A stretch of DNA of 8,295 bases from JBEKEX01 sp050013615 (GTDB lineage: Bacteria > Chloroflexota > Anaerolineae > Anaerolineales > Anaerolineaceae). The notes below the pieces were generated by a model. That model saw only the letters and a program-made list of their open reading frames with translations, was not told where the DNA came from and did not search any database. Positions 1 to 5,683 of this stretch are shown piece by piece. The stretch's first letter is position 1. Each line of letters opens with the position of its first letter. The DNA lies in NCBI GenBank assembly GCA_050013615.1, contig JBEKEX010000119.1:1-8295 (forward strand), given 5' to 3'. The position numbers and the translations under genes are program-made.

Positions 1-284
1 GCCACGACGGCCCTGTGGACATGAACTTCATGCTCTTGCCACTGATCGACCTGGACGGTCCCTCGCCGGCGCCCATCGAGCTGCCTTACGAAAAACGCAA
101 GCTGAAAGCAGGCGTGGGTGGGCTGAACGTGCGCGCCATCGCCAACGACTTAACCTCGCAGGTGCTGCGCGTCATCTTGCCCGGCGAGATCATCCGCGTG
201 GAAAAGCAGACCTCGGGCGTCTGGCTCAAGTTGTATGGCGAGCCGGGTTGGGTGCACGGTGGTTACACCATTCCGCTGGCATGA
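1..284 (+). CDS. C-terminal part of SH3b-domain protein, possibly a GH25-type lysozyme (5' truncated)
   Basis: The reading frame is open from the left edge, so the start lies outside the window. The visible part ends in a bacterial SH3 (SH3b) domain covering about the last 55 residues. Its landmarks are a GLNVR opening strand, a central LPGEIIRV strand, a conserved tryptophan in SGVWLKL, and the closing EPGWVHGGY motif. SH3b domains usually bind cell-wall peptidoglycan and occur in exported proteins. The residues just upstream (HDGPVDMNFM) resemble the end of the GH25 lysozyme barrel, which commonly closes with a G-x-VD-[LM]-N motif, so a secreted muramidase with a C-terminal SH3b module is plausible. 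That is inference from a very short stretch. The GTG at 15 and ATG at 21 are internal codons, not starts. A strong terminator follows the stop by 8 nt. Confidence 0.75.
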   Translation, partial: HDGPVDMNFMLLPLIDLDGPSPAPIELPYEKRKLKAGVGGLNVRAIANDLTSQVLRVILPGEIIRVEKQTSGVWLKLYGEPGWVHGGYTIPLA

Positions 285-291
285 AGTTTAA

Positions 292-335
292 ATAAGCACC
301 TGGCATTTCCAAAATGCCAGGTGCTTATCCTTTTC
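292..335 (+). terminator. Strong intrinsic terminator between convergent genes
   Basis: A perfect inverted repeat pairs 292-308 with 312-328: 17 base pairs with a 3-nt loop. It is followed by a T-rich run (CCTTTTCC). It begins 8 nt after the SH3b gene stop and lies before the end of the opposing SWIM gene. The stem is long and has A/T-rich flanks on both sides, so it can probably stop transcription from both directions. Confidence 0.85.
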
Positions 336-358
336 CATTTCTTCTGTGAATTTCGTCC

Positions 359-607
359 TTAGGCCACCTCGCGAACTGGCAGCATGCCTTCCAATACTGT
401 TTCCAAGGCAATGGTATGACTGCAACGTCCGCGCGTGCGGAAGAAATCGCAATCGCACTGCACCTGGCCGTTCTCAAGTTTTACCGTGTGGGAACTATTG
501 TCGCCATCGACCTGCACCGTGAACGATTGAAAGTGGATGCGTTTGCCGCGTTCCTCGGCATACCGTTTGCCCTTCTCGATCTTCCCGATCATTCCGGAGT
601 CCATCAT
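359..607 (-). CDS. SWIM zinc-finger miniprotein
   Basis: An 82-residue protein. Its C-terminal half carries a complete SWIM-type zinc-binding pattern, C51-x-C53-x8-C62-x-H64 (CDCDFFRTRGRCSHTIALE). The N-terminal part is a charged helix (IGKIEKGKRYAEERGKR) followed by beta-strand-like segments (FQSFTVQVDGD, HTVKLENGQ). SWIM domains are predicted to bind DNA or protein. They are usually part of larger proteins, so here the finger is nearly the whole product. I chose the ATG at 607 because AAAGGAG lies 5 nt upstream; a second ATG directly follows at 604. An upstream in-frame start at 637 would lie inside the leader hairpin and is unlikely. The gene has its own promoter (713-741) and ends convergent with the SH3b gene. 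Its exact role is unknown; a nucleic-acid-binding or regulatory function is inference. Confidence 0.85.
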   Translation of the reverse strand: MMDSGMIGKIEKGKRYAEERGKRIHFQSFTVQVDGDNSSHTVKLENGQVQCDCDFFRTRGRCSHTIALETVLEGMLPVREVA

Positions 608-636
608 GCTTTCTCCTTTCAGGTAAGATATAAACA

Positions 637-669
637 AACAGGCACGCGCGGAATTCGCACGTGCCTGTT
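637..669 (-). terminator. Terminator-like hairpin in the leader of the SWIM gene
   Basis: Arms 637-646 and 660-669 form a 10-bp stem. After one mismatch the stem continues for 3 bp (648-650 with 656-658) and closes on a 5-nt loop. On the minus strand it is followed by TGTTTATAT, a U-rich tract. It sits about 110 nt after the M20 peptidase stop, so it could terminate that gene. It also lies between the SWIM promoter and the SWIM ribosome binding site, so it may act as an attenuator. Confidence 0.65.
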
Positions 670-777
670 AAATACCTACCGTCCTTGAACGATTTGGTGC
701 TCGCATAAATGAATCATATAACGACTCATCGAGAAAGTCAACGGATTTACCGAATTTGTTAAGTGCACCCCACCGGC
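638..777. other. Intergenic region between M20 peptidase and SWIM gene
   Basis: This gap of about 140 nt holds the SWIM promoter (713-741) and leader hairpin (637-669). No further gene is seen in it. Confidence 0.6.
713..741 (-). promoter_or_regulatory. Sigma70-type promoter for the SWIM gene
   Basis: On the minus strand, TTGACT (736-741) and TATGAT (713-718) are separated by exactly 17 nt, each one base from consensus. Transcription would start near 706 and give a leader of about 100 nt before the SWIM start at 607, with the hairpin at 637-669 inside it. It lies beyond the M20 peptidase stop, so the SWIM gene is probably an independent transcription unit. Confidence 0.75.
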
Positions 778-2100
778 TCAATACGTCTTTTGGATGGCTT
801 TGAAAATCGCCTGCGCGCCAAAGTCCACCGCATCCACTGGCACGCGTTCATCGGCGGCGTGGATGGCGGTCTGGAAGTTGAAGTCATCCGGCAGCTTGAG
901 CGGGGTAAAGCCATAGGTCTGGATGCCGAGCAGACTGAAGAAACGTGCGTCAGTCACGCCCGCGGCCACGTAAGGCACCGGGACGCCCTGCGGATCCAAC
1001 TCGCGCAAGTCTTCTGCCAGTATATCGAACATCCCCATGTTGGGTTCTGCCGGCCCGGGGTCGAACATCGAGAGCTCAATGTCGTAATCTTCACCCAGCA
1101 ATGCATGCAGCTCGCGGGTCATGTCCTCGGGCTTGAAACCCGGCAGCAGCCGTCCATCCAGGCCCAACGAGACTTCCGCAGGGATGACGTTGATCTTATC
1201 GCTGGCCAGCAGCATCGTCGGGCTGACCGTGTTGTGCAGCAAAGGAGCAAACATTTGGCCGCCTGCCCCCAGGGCCTTAACGATCTGGTCGGCTACCAGC
1301 GGGTTGGTCGATTGGCCAATCACAAAACCAGGCAGGCCGCCCAAGGTCCTGGACATTTCCCCGAGCATCATGCGCACGGCCGGGGTCATGTGATAGGGCA
1401 GAGAAGACCGGTTGATCAGGTCCAGGGCACGGCCCAATTTTGCCATGGCCTGGTCGTGCACCGGCATGGAGCCATGGCCGCCGCGTCCATGGAAGGTGAG
1501 CTTCATCCAACATGCCTGCTTTTCCGCCACCATGATCGGGTAGACACGCTTGCCGGCCAGGTTGATATTGAACCCGCCGAATTCGCCAAAGGCGTAGCGG
1601 ATGTCCTTGAACAGCCCGGCATGCTCCTGCACCAGGTACTTAGCGCCGAAGTTACCGCCGTTCTCCTCATCAGCCACCGCACAGAAGATCACATCGCCGG
1701 GCAAAGGTGTGGCTTCCGCCTTGGCCTTTAAAAAGGCAGCCAGCATCATCGCCACGCCACTCTTCATATCCAGGGCACCCCGTCCCCAGATATAACCATC
1801 GACGATATTCGCCGCAAAAGGCGGCTGCTGCCATTTCTGGTTCTCGGTCGTGACCACGTCCACGTGTCCATAAAGCAGCAGCGGCGGCACTTTGCCCTCA
1901 CCTTTGATGCGGGCGATCAGGTTGGGGCGGTTTTCAACCTTCCCCACCAGTGTGCTTTGAATGCCGGCTTCTGCCAGCAAGCCTTTGATGTATTGGATGC
2001 ATTCGAGTTCGTTGCCGGGAGGGTTCGTGGTATTAAAGCGGATCAACTGCTGCAGCAGTTCGGCAGGACGGTCGTAAATCGGGGTGTTTTCCTTGTTCAT
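778..2100 (-). CDS. M20 family metallopeptidase / deacylase (ArgE/DapE/carboxypeptidase G2 type)
   Basis: A 440-residue cytosolic zinc hydrolase of the M20 family, which cleaves dipeptides, terminal residues or N-acyl amino acids. The metal and catalytic motifs are intact: H79 and D81 in YGHVDVV, the bridging aspartate D111 in WGRGALDMKSG, the E145-E146 pair in ADEENGG (general base and ligand), a likely ligand E173 in FGEFGG, and H414 in TAIHAADERV. The insertion domain of about residues 190-310 carries the HGRGGHGSMP signature typical of the family's dimerisation lid. Length is normal. The start is one of two adjacent ATG codons (2103 or 2100). AGGAGG (2108-2113) is 4 nt from the first and 7 nt from the second, so 2100 is preferred. 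There is no signal peptide. The gene lies 97 nt after the GNAT gene and may be cotranscribed. The substrate cannot be assigned from sequence alone. Confidence 0.92.
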   Translation of the reverse strand: MNKENTPIYDRPAELLQQLIRFNTTNPPGNELECIQYIKGLLAEAGIQSTLVGKVENRPNLIARIKGEGKVPPLLLYGHVDVVTTENQKWQQPPFAANIVDGYIWGRGALDMKSGVAMMLAAFLKAKAEATPLPGDVIFCAVADEENGGNFGAKYLVQEHAGLFKDIRYAFGEFGGFNINLAGKRVYPIMVAEKQACWMKLTFHGRGGHGSMPVHDQAMAKLGRALDLINRSSLPYHMTPAVRMMLGEMSRTLGGLPGFVIGQSTNPLVADQIVKALGAGGQMFAPLLHNTVSPTMLLASDKINVIPAEVSLGLDGRLLPGFKPEDMTRELHALLGEDYDIELSMFDPGPAEPNMGMFDILAEDLRELDPQGVPVPYVAAGVTDARFFSLLGIQTYGFTPLKLPDDFNFQTAIHAADERVPVDAVDFGAQAIFKAIQKTY

Positions 2101-2197
2101 CATGGTTCCTCCTAAGAGGTCAATGTCGTCATCATTCGATAAATGCTTGCCTTTGATTTTAGCGCAATTCTCCCCCAAGCATTAAGTCAACACGTCT

Positions 2198-2647
2198 TCA
2201 GCGTTTCTTCTCCATCACCAGGGCATCCTCACCCCCCAGGTAATAATGTGACCAGATATCCACCAGGGTATAACCGGCATGTTCGTACATGCGGATCGCC
2301 AACTGGTTGGACTTGCGTACGCACAGCCGCACGCGCGGGAAACCGGCCTGTTGCTCGCATGCTTCCAGCAACGCTTTCCCAATTCCGCGTTGGCGATAAT
2401 CCGGCAGCACGCCGATGGTGGTGATCCACCCCAGGCCATCCCCAGGACGCAATTCTGCCGCGGCGAAGGCTACCATGCTCTCTTCCGTAACCACTTTCAA
2501 GCGCACGATCCCCGGCAGGGTCAGCACGGCTATCAGGTCCAGCAAAGGCCAGGCGTCTTCAGCAAAGCACGCCTGTTCCACCCGGCGCACGCCACCCAGG
2601 TCGTGCAACCCGGCCTGCAGGATTTGAAAGGGAGGAAAAGAAAACAT
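2198..2647 (-). CDS. GNAT family N-acetyltransferase (RimI-like)
   Basis: A 149-residue single-domain GNAT acetyltransferase, of normal length for the family. The acetyl-CoA pyrophosphate-binding motif A is clear at about residues 76-95: TTIGVLPDYRQRGIGKALL, with RQRGIG as the R/Q-x-x-G-x-G loop. Motif B follows as NQLAIRMYEHAGY at residues 114-126, and Tyr121 is in the usual position of the catalytic acid. The C-terminal DIWSHYYLGGEDALVMEKK resembles RimI-type enzymes, which acetylate protein N-termini, but the substrate here is unknown. No Shine-Dalgarno sequence precedes the ATG. Instead a perfect TATAAT (2654-2659) ends only 6 nt before it, so the mRNA would begin at or very near the start codon. 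The M20 peptidase gene follows downstream. Confidence 0.9.
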   Translation of the reverse strand: MFSFPPFQILQAGLHDLGGVRRVEQACFAEDAWPLLDLIAVLTLPGIVRLKVVTEESMVAFAAAELRPGDGLGWITTIGVLPDYRQRGIGKALLEACEQQAGFPRVRLCVRKSNQLAIRMYEHAGYTLVDIWSHYYLGGEDALVMEKKR

Positions 2648-2653
2648 GCAGCT

Positions 2654-2659
2654 ATTATA
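2654..2659 (-). promoter_or_regulatory. -10 box immediately before the GNAT gene (leaderless start)
   Basis: On the minus strand, a consensus TATAAT is followed by 6 nt and then the ATG at 2647. With the usual 6-8 nt between the -10 box and the first transcribed base, transcription would begin at the start codon. I see no good -35 hexamer at 16-18 nt upstream. Confidence 0.6.
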
Positions 2660-2727
2660 CCTTGCGGTTTTCCAGTAATTGGTATGAGGACGTTTACAAA
2701 AGAGTAAAGGGGGCTATTGAAAGGGTG

Positions 2728-3345
2728 TCACAGGTCTTTCACCGGCCGAAAGCTTTTACGGTGGATCTCACAAGCCCCCAACTGTTCCAAAGCGGCTCGG
2801 TGAAAAGCCGTGCCGTAGCCTTTGTGACGCGCCAAGCCATAACCCGGGTATTCCGCGTCCAGCGCTACCATCACTGCGTCTCTGGCCGTCTTGGCCAGCA
2901 CCGACGCGGCGGCGATGCTCAACACATGCACATCGCCCTTGATCAAAGCTTTCTGTGGAATGGCAATTTCCGACAAATGCACCGCGTCCACCAAGAGTTG
3001 CTCGGGGTCACAATCCAATTGCTCCAGCGCCCGGCGCATCGCCAGCCGCGTGGCCGGCAAAATACCTACCGCGTCGATCTCCTCATTGGAGGCCATCCCC
3101 ACCCCCCAGGCGCGCGCCGCTGCCTTGATCTTCTCTGCCCACAACGCACGCTGGCGAGGGGTCATTTGCTTCGAATCGCGCACGCCACTCAACACCTTGA
3201 TGATCTTCGCGTCGGCCGGCAGTATCACAGCCCCGGCGGCCACCGGGCCTGCCCAGGCACCGCGCCCGGCTTCATCGAGCCCGGCCACCAGCCTGACCCC
3301 CGCCTTCCAAAGTTTTTTCTCGTAAGATAGATCGGGAGATATCAT
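2728..3345 (-). CDS. rnhB: Ribonuclease HII
   Basis: A 205-residue RNase HII, which cleaves the RNA strand of RNA-DNA hybrids and starts removal of single ribonucleotides from DNA. All four acidic catalytic residues are visible: D24 and E25 in AGLDEAGRG, D120 in LLVDAVHL, and D138 in IKGDVH. The spacing between the last two (18) matches known enzymes. The GRG motif (27-29) and Tyr177 in HKGYGT fit the ribonucleotide-recognition site. The family's SIAAASVLAKTARD helix and HRKSF near the C-terminus are present. ATG at 3345 is the only reasonable start, because an in-frame stop lies five codons upstream. No clear Shine-Dalgarno precedes it. The glycosyltransferase gene ends 43 nt upstream on the same strand, so cotranscription is likely. 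Confidence 0.96.
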   Translation of the reverse strand: MISPDLSYEKKLWKAGVRLVAGLDEAGRGAWAGPVAAGAVILPADAKIIKVLSGVRDSKQMTPRQRALWAEKIKAAARAWGVGMASNEEIDAVGILPATRLAMRRALEQLDCDPEQLLVDAVHLSEIAIPQKALIKGDVHVLSIAAASVLAKTARDAVMVALDAEYPGYGLARHKGYGTAFHRAALEQLGACEIHRKSFRPVKDL

Positions 3346-3388
3346 GATGAAATGGTGTCAATTCCCCTGGGAGGCTACTCGTTCGCGG

Positions 3389-4111
3389 TCAAAAATCGTA
3401 GAGGCCATTCCGGGCGTTGCGGCGGATGTCCATCAAATCCAATGCCATGTGCAGTGAATCCTGGAACAGGCGCACTCGGCTGTCGGCGTTGAAATACCAC
3501 GGGATGGGCACTTCCGTGATTGAATAACCGTGCCGGCAGGCCATGAACAGCACTTCCACATCGAAAGACATGCCGGTAAACGTTTGGTGGGGGAAAAGCT
3601 TCTCGGCCACACCGGCACGGAAGCATTTGAAGCCGCACTGGCTGTCGCTGAGCCCGGGCAGAGCTATCAGCCGTACCATGGTATTGAACACGCGCCCGAT
3701 CACATGGCGGTAAGTGGGTTCGTGATAGCGTACGGCCCCGGCAGCCTCGCGCGAAGCAATGGCGATATCCACATCCAGCGCCGGCGGGATGAAACGGTTT
3801 AGCTCCGTCACCGGCATGGAAAAATCCACGTCGCAAAAGATACGGAATTCTCCGGTCGCTTCCAGCATGCCGCGCTTCACCGCCAGTCCCTTGCCGCGTG
3901 CTTCTTCATGAAACACGTGTACAAACGGCATGCGCTGCGAATATTCCTGTGCCAGCAGCAGGGTACGGTCCACACTGCCATTCTCGACTACGATCACTTC
4001 CGCCCGGTAAGGTTGAAGCTTCAAGAATTGGTCGATCTGCTCCAACGCCGGCGACAAACGATGTTCCTCATTGTGGGCAGGAATAATAATGGAAAGGAGT
4101 GGAGATGTCAT
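3389..4111 (-). CDS. Family 2 glycosyltransferase, dolichyl-phosphate beta-glucosyltransferase-like
   Basis: A 240-residue GT-A fold glycosyltransferase. It begins with the GT2 nucleotide-binding strand LSIIIPAHNEE (7-16) and continues with VIVVENGSVDRT (39-50), ARGKGLAVKRGM (71-82) and the metal/UDP-binding D94-V-D96 motif in IFCDVDFSMP. Further landmarks are IASRE (118-122), LSDSQCGFKCFR (154-165), GMSFDVEVL (180-188) and EVPIPWYFNADSRVR (200-214). This set matches the dolichyl/polyprenyl-phosphate glucose synthase group, which moves a sugar from a nucleotide donor to a lipid phosphate on the cytoplasmic face. There is no C-terminal membrane segment, as expected for the short form. The sugar and lipid acceptor are inferred, not proven. 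A TATAAT at 4146-4151 lies about 35 nt upstream; the Shine-Dalgarno signal is weak. rnhB follows. Confidence 0.92.
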   Translation of the reverse strand: MTSPLLSIIIPAHNEEHRLSPALEQIDQFLKLQPYRAEVIVVENGSVDRTLLLAQEYSQRMPFVHVFHEEARGKGLAVKRGMLEATGEFRIFCDVDFSMPVTELNRFIPPALDVDIAIASREAAGAVRYHEPTYRHVIGRVFNTMVRLIALPGLSDSQCGFKCFRAGVAEKLFPHQTFTGMSFDVEVLFMACRHGYSITEVPIPWYFNADSRVRLFQDSLHMALDLMDIRRNARNGLYDF

Positions 4112-4145
4112 GATTTATCCATCGATAAGTGGATGCACACAAATA

Positions 4146-4151
4146 ATTATA
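4146..4151 (-). promoter_or_regulatory. Probable -10 box for the glycosyltransferase-rnhB unit
   Basis: On the minus strand, a consensus TATAAT stands 34 nt before the glycosyltransferase ATG, giving an expected leader of about 28 nt. No convincing -35 hexamer is found at 16-18 nt upstream. The leader contains a four-codon open frame (4122-4108) whose TGA overlaps the glycosyltransferase ATG as ATGA. Confidence 0.45.
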
Positions 4152-4212
4152 GTGCAAGGTGTTGGCGTGTATGGACGGCGGGGTATGTCAAGCTTCTATG
4201 CTTTACTACCTG

Positions 4213-4524
4213 TCAAACGACCGGCGTCTTGCCCAGGTCATCGTGCTCGTTTTGGTCCGAGCCGCAAACCACATGCGCTGATTCGCCGTTCCCTTCCAGG
4301 TGTACCGGCTCCAGGGCTGTGAACGTGCTGGCCAGGTTGAGTACCCGTCGCCCGCTGGCAAACTTACGACCTGATTGGATCTTGCGGATGAGCTCCGCGC
4401 GCTTCAATAACACCACATCTGAATACGTAGCGCCGCGTCGCTCATAAGCCCGCACCCAATCGATTTGTGCATCCGGTGCATAGTGCACCGTCTCGATCAC
4501 GCCATCCCATGTTGTTTCAGCCAT
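4213..4524 (-). CDS. Conserved-looking 103-aa protein of unknown function
   Basis: I do not recognise a characterised family. The protein is small, soluble and without a signal peptide or membrane segment. A compact N-terminal core (about residues 1-80) has alternating strands: WDGVIETVHYAPDAQIDWVR, a YERRGATYSDVVLL stretch, then a basic helix (KRAELIRKIQSGRKFASGRR) and LASTFTALEPVHLEG. The last 20 residues are acidic. It looks like a small beta-rich domain with a central helix. The start at ATG 4524 is set by GAGGAG (4533-4538) 8 nt upstream. Extending the frame further upstream would run into the tRNA gene, which is not credible. The gene sits 57 nt after tRNA-Pro on the same strand, separated only by a terminator hairpin. 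It has no room for its own promoter, so it is probably expressed by read-through from the tRNA promoter. Confidence 0.75.
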   Translation of the reverse strand: MAETTWDGVIETVHYAPDAQIDWVRAYERRGATYSDVVLLKRAELIRKIQSGRKFASGRRVLNLASTFTALEPVHLEGNGESAHVVCGSDQNEHDDLGKTPVV

Positions 4525-4539
4525 GTCGAAAACTCCTCG

Positions 4540-4569
4540 AAAAGCAAACCGCCGAGGGGGTCTCGGCGG
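4540..4569 (-). terminator. Intrinsic terminator after tRNA-Pro
   Basis: On the minus strand, CCGCCGAG (4562-4569) pairs perfectly with CTCGGCGG (4549-4556) around a 5-nt loop. It is followed by TTTGCTTTT. The hairpin starts 11 nt after the tRNA 3' end and stops just before the GAGGAG of the 103-aa gene. It therefore ends the tRNA transcript and limits, or gates, expression of that gene. Confidence 0.8.
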
Positions 4570-4580
4570 GTGTATGCCAG

Positions 4581-4653
4581 TCGGGGTGGGCGGACTTGAA
4601 CCGCCGACCCCCGCGTCCCAAACGCGGTGCGCTGCCAACTGCGCTACACCCCG
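4581..4653 (-). tRNA. trnP: tRNA-Pro, anticodon UGG
   Basis: A complete 73-nt cloverleaf. The acceptor arms are CGGGGTG and CACCCCG, with A as discriminator. The D stem is GCGC/GCGC with an 8-nt loop. The anticodon stem is CCGCG/CGCGG with loop TTTGGGA, reading UGG (proline, the wobble-U species that reads CCN codons). The variable loop is 5 nt. The T stem is GGCGG/CCGCC with loop TTCAAGT. The 3' CCA is not encoded and must be added after transcription. The body closely follows the usual bacterial tRNA-Pro pattern. It has its own promoter and terminator. Confidence 0.97.
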
Positions 4654-4661
4654 GCAGGTAG

Positions 4662-4691
4662 AGTATAATCGTTCTTTAGGCTGCGCGTCAA
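4662..4691 (-). promoter_or_regulatory. Promoter of tRNA-Pro
   Basis: On the minus strand, TTGACG (4686-4691) and TATACT (4662-4667) are separated by 18 nt. The tRNA 5' end lies 8 nt downstream, so the transcript would start almost at the mature 5' end. The promoter lies in the divergent gap to the lipoprotein esterase gene. Confidence 0.75.
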
Positions 4692-4770
4692 GGAAGAAGC
4701 GATTTCATCGGTGACAGTGTTCAGCCTGATTTTATCCTGTTTATAGTCATTCGCAATTTCCACCCATTCA

Positions 4771-5637
4771 GTGAACAAACCGTTCGCTCCCATCATTTTG
4801 CTCTTGATTCTGGTGTGCCTTACCGGCTGCGGCTTGGGCGCTGTTCCCGCCACACCCACGGCCAAGCCGACCGCATCGCCAACGCCGCCACCCACGGCAA
4901 CCCTGACCTCCACCCCAGCGGGTTGCACGGAGACCCAAGGGCAGGTCCTGCACCTTCAAATGCCCTCCACGTTGCTGTCCAAACCGCTAACCTTCAGCAT
5001 TTACCTGCCGCCTTGCTATTCTGATCACCCCGAAGCGCTCTATCCCGTGCTGTACATGCTCCACGGCCAGGGATTCACTGATGACCAATGGGTGCGGTTG
5101 GGAGCCACCCAGGCTGCCGACCAGCTCATTTCTTCCGGCCAGGCACGCCCGTTCCTTATCGTCATGCCTTACGAAGAGAACAGCACCCTTTCGGATCCGA
5201 ACACGTCGCACTTTGGTGACGCCCTGGTGAGCGAGCTGGTGCCCTGGATCGACGCCCATTACCCCACCTGCAGCCAGCGCATATGCCGCGCCATCGGCGG
5301 GTCGTCGCGCGGCGCCGCATGGGCCGTGCGCATCGGGCTCACCCACCCGGCACTATTCGCTTTCATTGGTGCTCACAGCCTGCCCCCCTTCATCGGCGAC
5401 TTGTATCAGGCAGAGTATTGGCTGCGCGACATCCCGGCAGGCCAGATGCCCCAGCTCTACCTCGACATCGGCCGTTCGGACATGTACATGCCGGACGCTC
5501 GCCGCTTCGAGCAGGTGCTCAGCGACCACCACGTCCCGCATGTCTGGCTGCTGAACAATGGCAGTCACGATGAAGTTTACTGGGGGGCGCACGTCACGGA
5601 ATACATGCAGTGGTACGTATCAAATTGGGGAAAATGA
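4771..5637 (+). CDS. Lipoprotein esterase (esterase D / enterochelin esterase-like, alpha/beta hydrolase)
   Basis: A 288-residue exported lipoprotein. It opens with a short basic N-terminus, a hydrophobic stretch (PIILLLILVCLTGC) and a lipobox L17-T-G-C20. A Thr/Pro-rich linker (about 26-50) spaces the enzyme from the membrane. The catalytic domain is of the putative-esterase group. It has the family's LTFSIYLPPCY and YPVLYMLHGQG strands (oxyanion region), the nucleophile elbow G177-S-S179-R-G181, a likely acid in LDIGRSD (D237), and the catalytic histidine in NNGSHDEVYW (H266). The triad therefore appears complete. The substrate is unknown; relatives hydrolyse acyl esters of sugars or siderophores. 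The start is GTG at 4771, forced by an in-frame stop at 4744-4746. No Shine-Dalgarno is present, but TATAGT (4742-4747) stands 23 nt upstream. The gene is divergent from tRNA-Pro. Confidence 0.88.
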   Translation: MNKPFAPIILLLILVCLTGCGLGAVPATPTAKPTASPTPPPTATLTSTPAGCTETQGQVLHLQMPSTLLSKPLTFSIYLPPCYSDHPEALYPVLYMLHGQGFTDDQWVRLGATQAADQLISSGQARPFLIVMPYEENSTLSDPNTSHFGDALVSELVPWIDAHYPTCSQRICRAIGGSSRGAAWAVRIGLTHPALFAFIGAHSLPPFIGDLYQAEYWLRDIPAGQMPQLYLDIGRSDMYMPDARRFEQVLSDHHVPHVWLLNNGSHDEVYWGAHVTEYMQWYVSNWGK

Positions 5638-5649
5638 GCCTTGAAAAGG

Positions 5650-5677
5650 TTGCCTGCGCTTTAAAGCTGAGTATAAT
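5650..5677 (+). promoter_or_regulatory. Promoter of gatCA with leaderless start
   Basis: TTGCCT (5650-5655) and a consensus TATAAT (5672-5677) are 16 nt apart. The gatC ATG begins 6 nt after the -10 box, so transcription should start at or next to the start codon. There is no Shine-Dalgarno. The spacer contains a perfect 10-bp palindrome, GCTTTAAAGC (5658-5667). Confidence 0.65.
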
Positions 5678-5683
5678 ATCCCC

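Noticed and set aside
763..1731. Long plus-strand open frame (322 codons)
   Set aside because: It is antisense to the M20 peptidase, whose catalytic motifs are intact. Its translation is rich in His, Arg and Gln with no domain pattern, typical of a GC-rich shadow frame.
2185..2190. TTGACT with TAAAAT (2156-2161) upstream of the M20 gene
   Set aside because: The spacing is 23 nt, too long for a sigma70 promoter; M20 may instead be cotranscribed with the GNAT gene.
2662..3330. Plus-strand open frames opposite rnhB
   Set aside because: rnhB has all catalytic residues on the other strand; these frames have no supporting evidence.
3354..3359. TTGACA on the minus strand just before rnhB
   Set aside because: No -10-like hexamer occurs 16-18 nt downstream, and the start codon would lie inside the spacer.
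4525..4638. N-terminal extension of the 103-aa protein to a start at 4638
   Set aside because: It would translate through the terminator hairpin and most of the tRNA-Pro gene; GAGGAG before ATG 4524 gives a better start.
4664..4669. TATAAT on the plus strand in the tRNA-esterase gap
   Set aside because: It overlaps the tRNA -10 box on the other strand, has no -35 at the right distance (that would fall in the tRNA), and lies over 100 nt from the esterase start.
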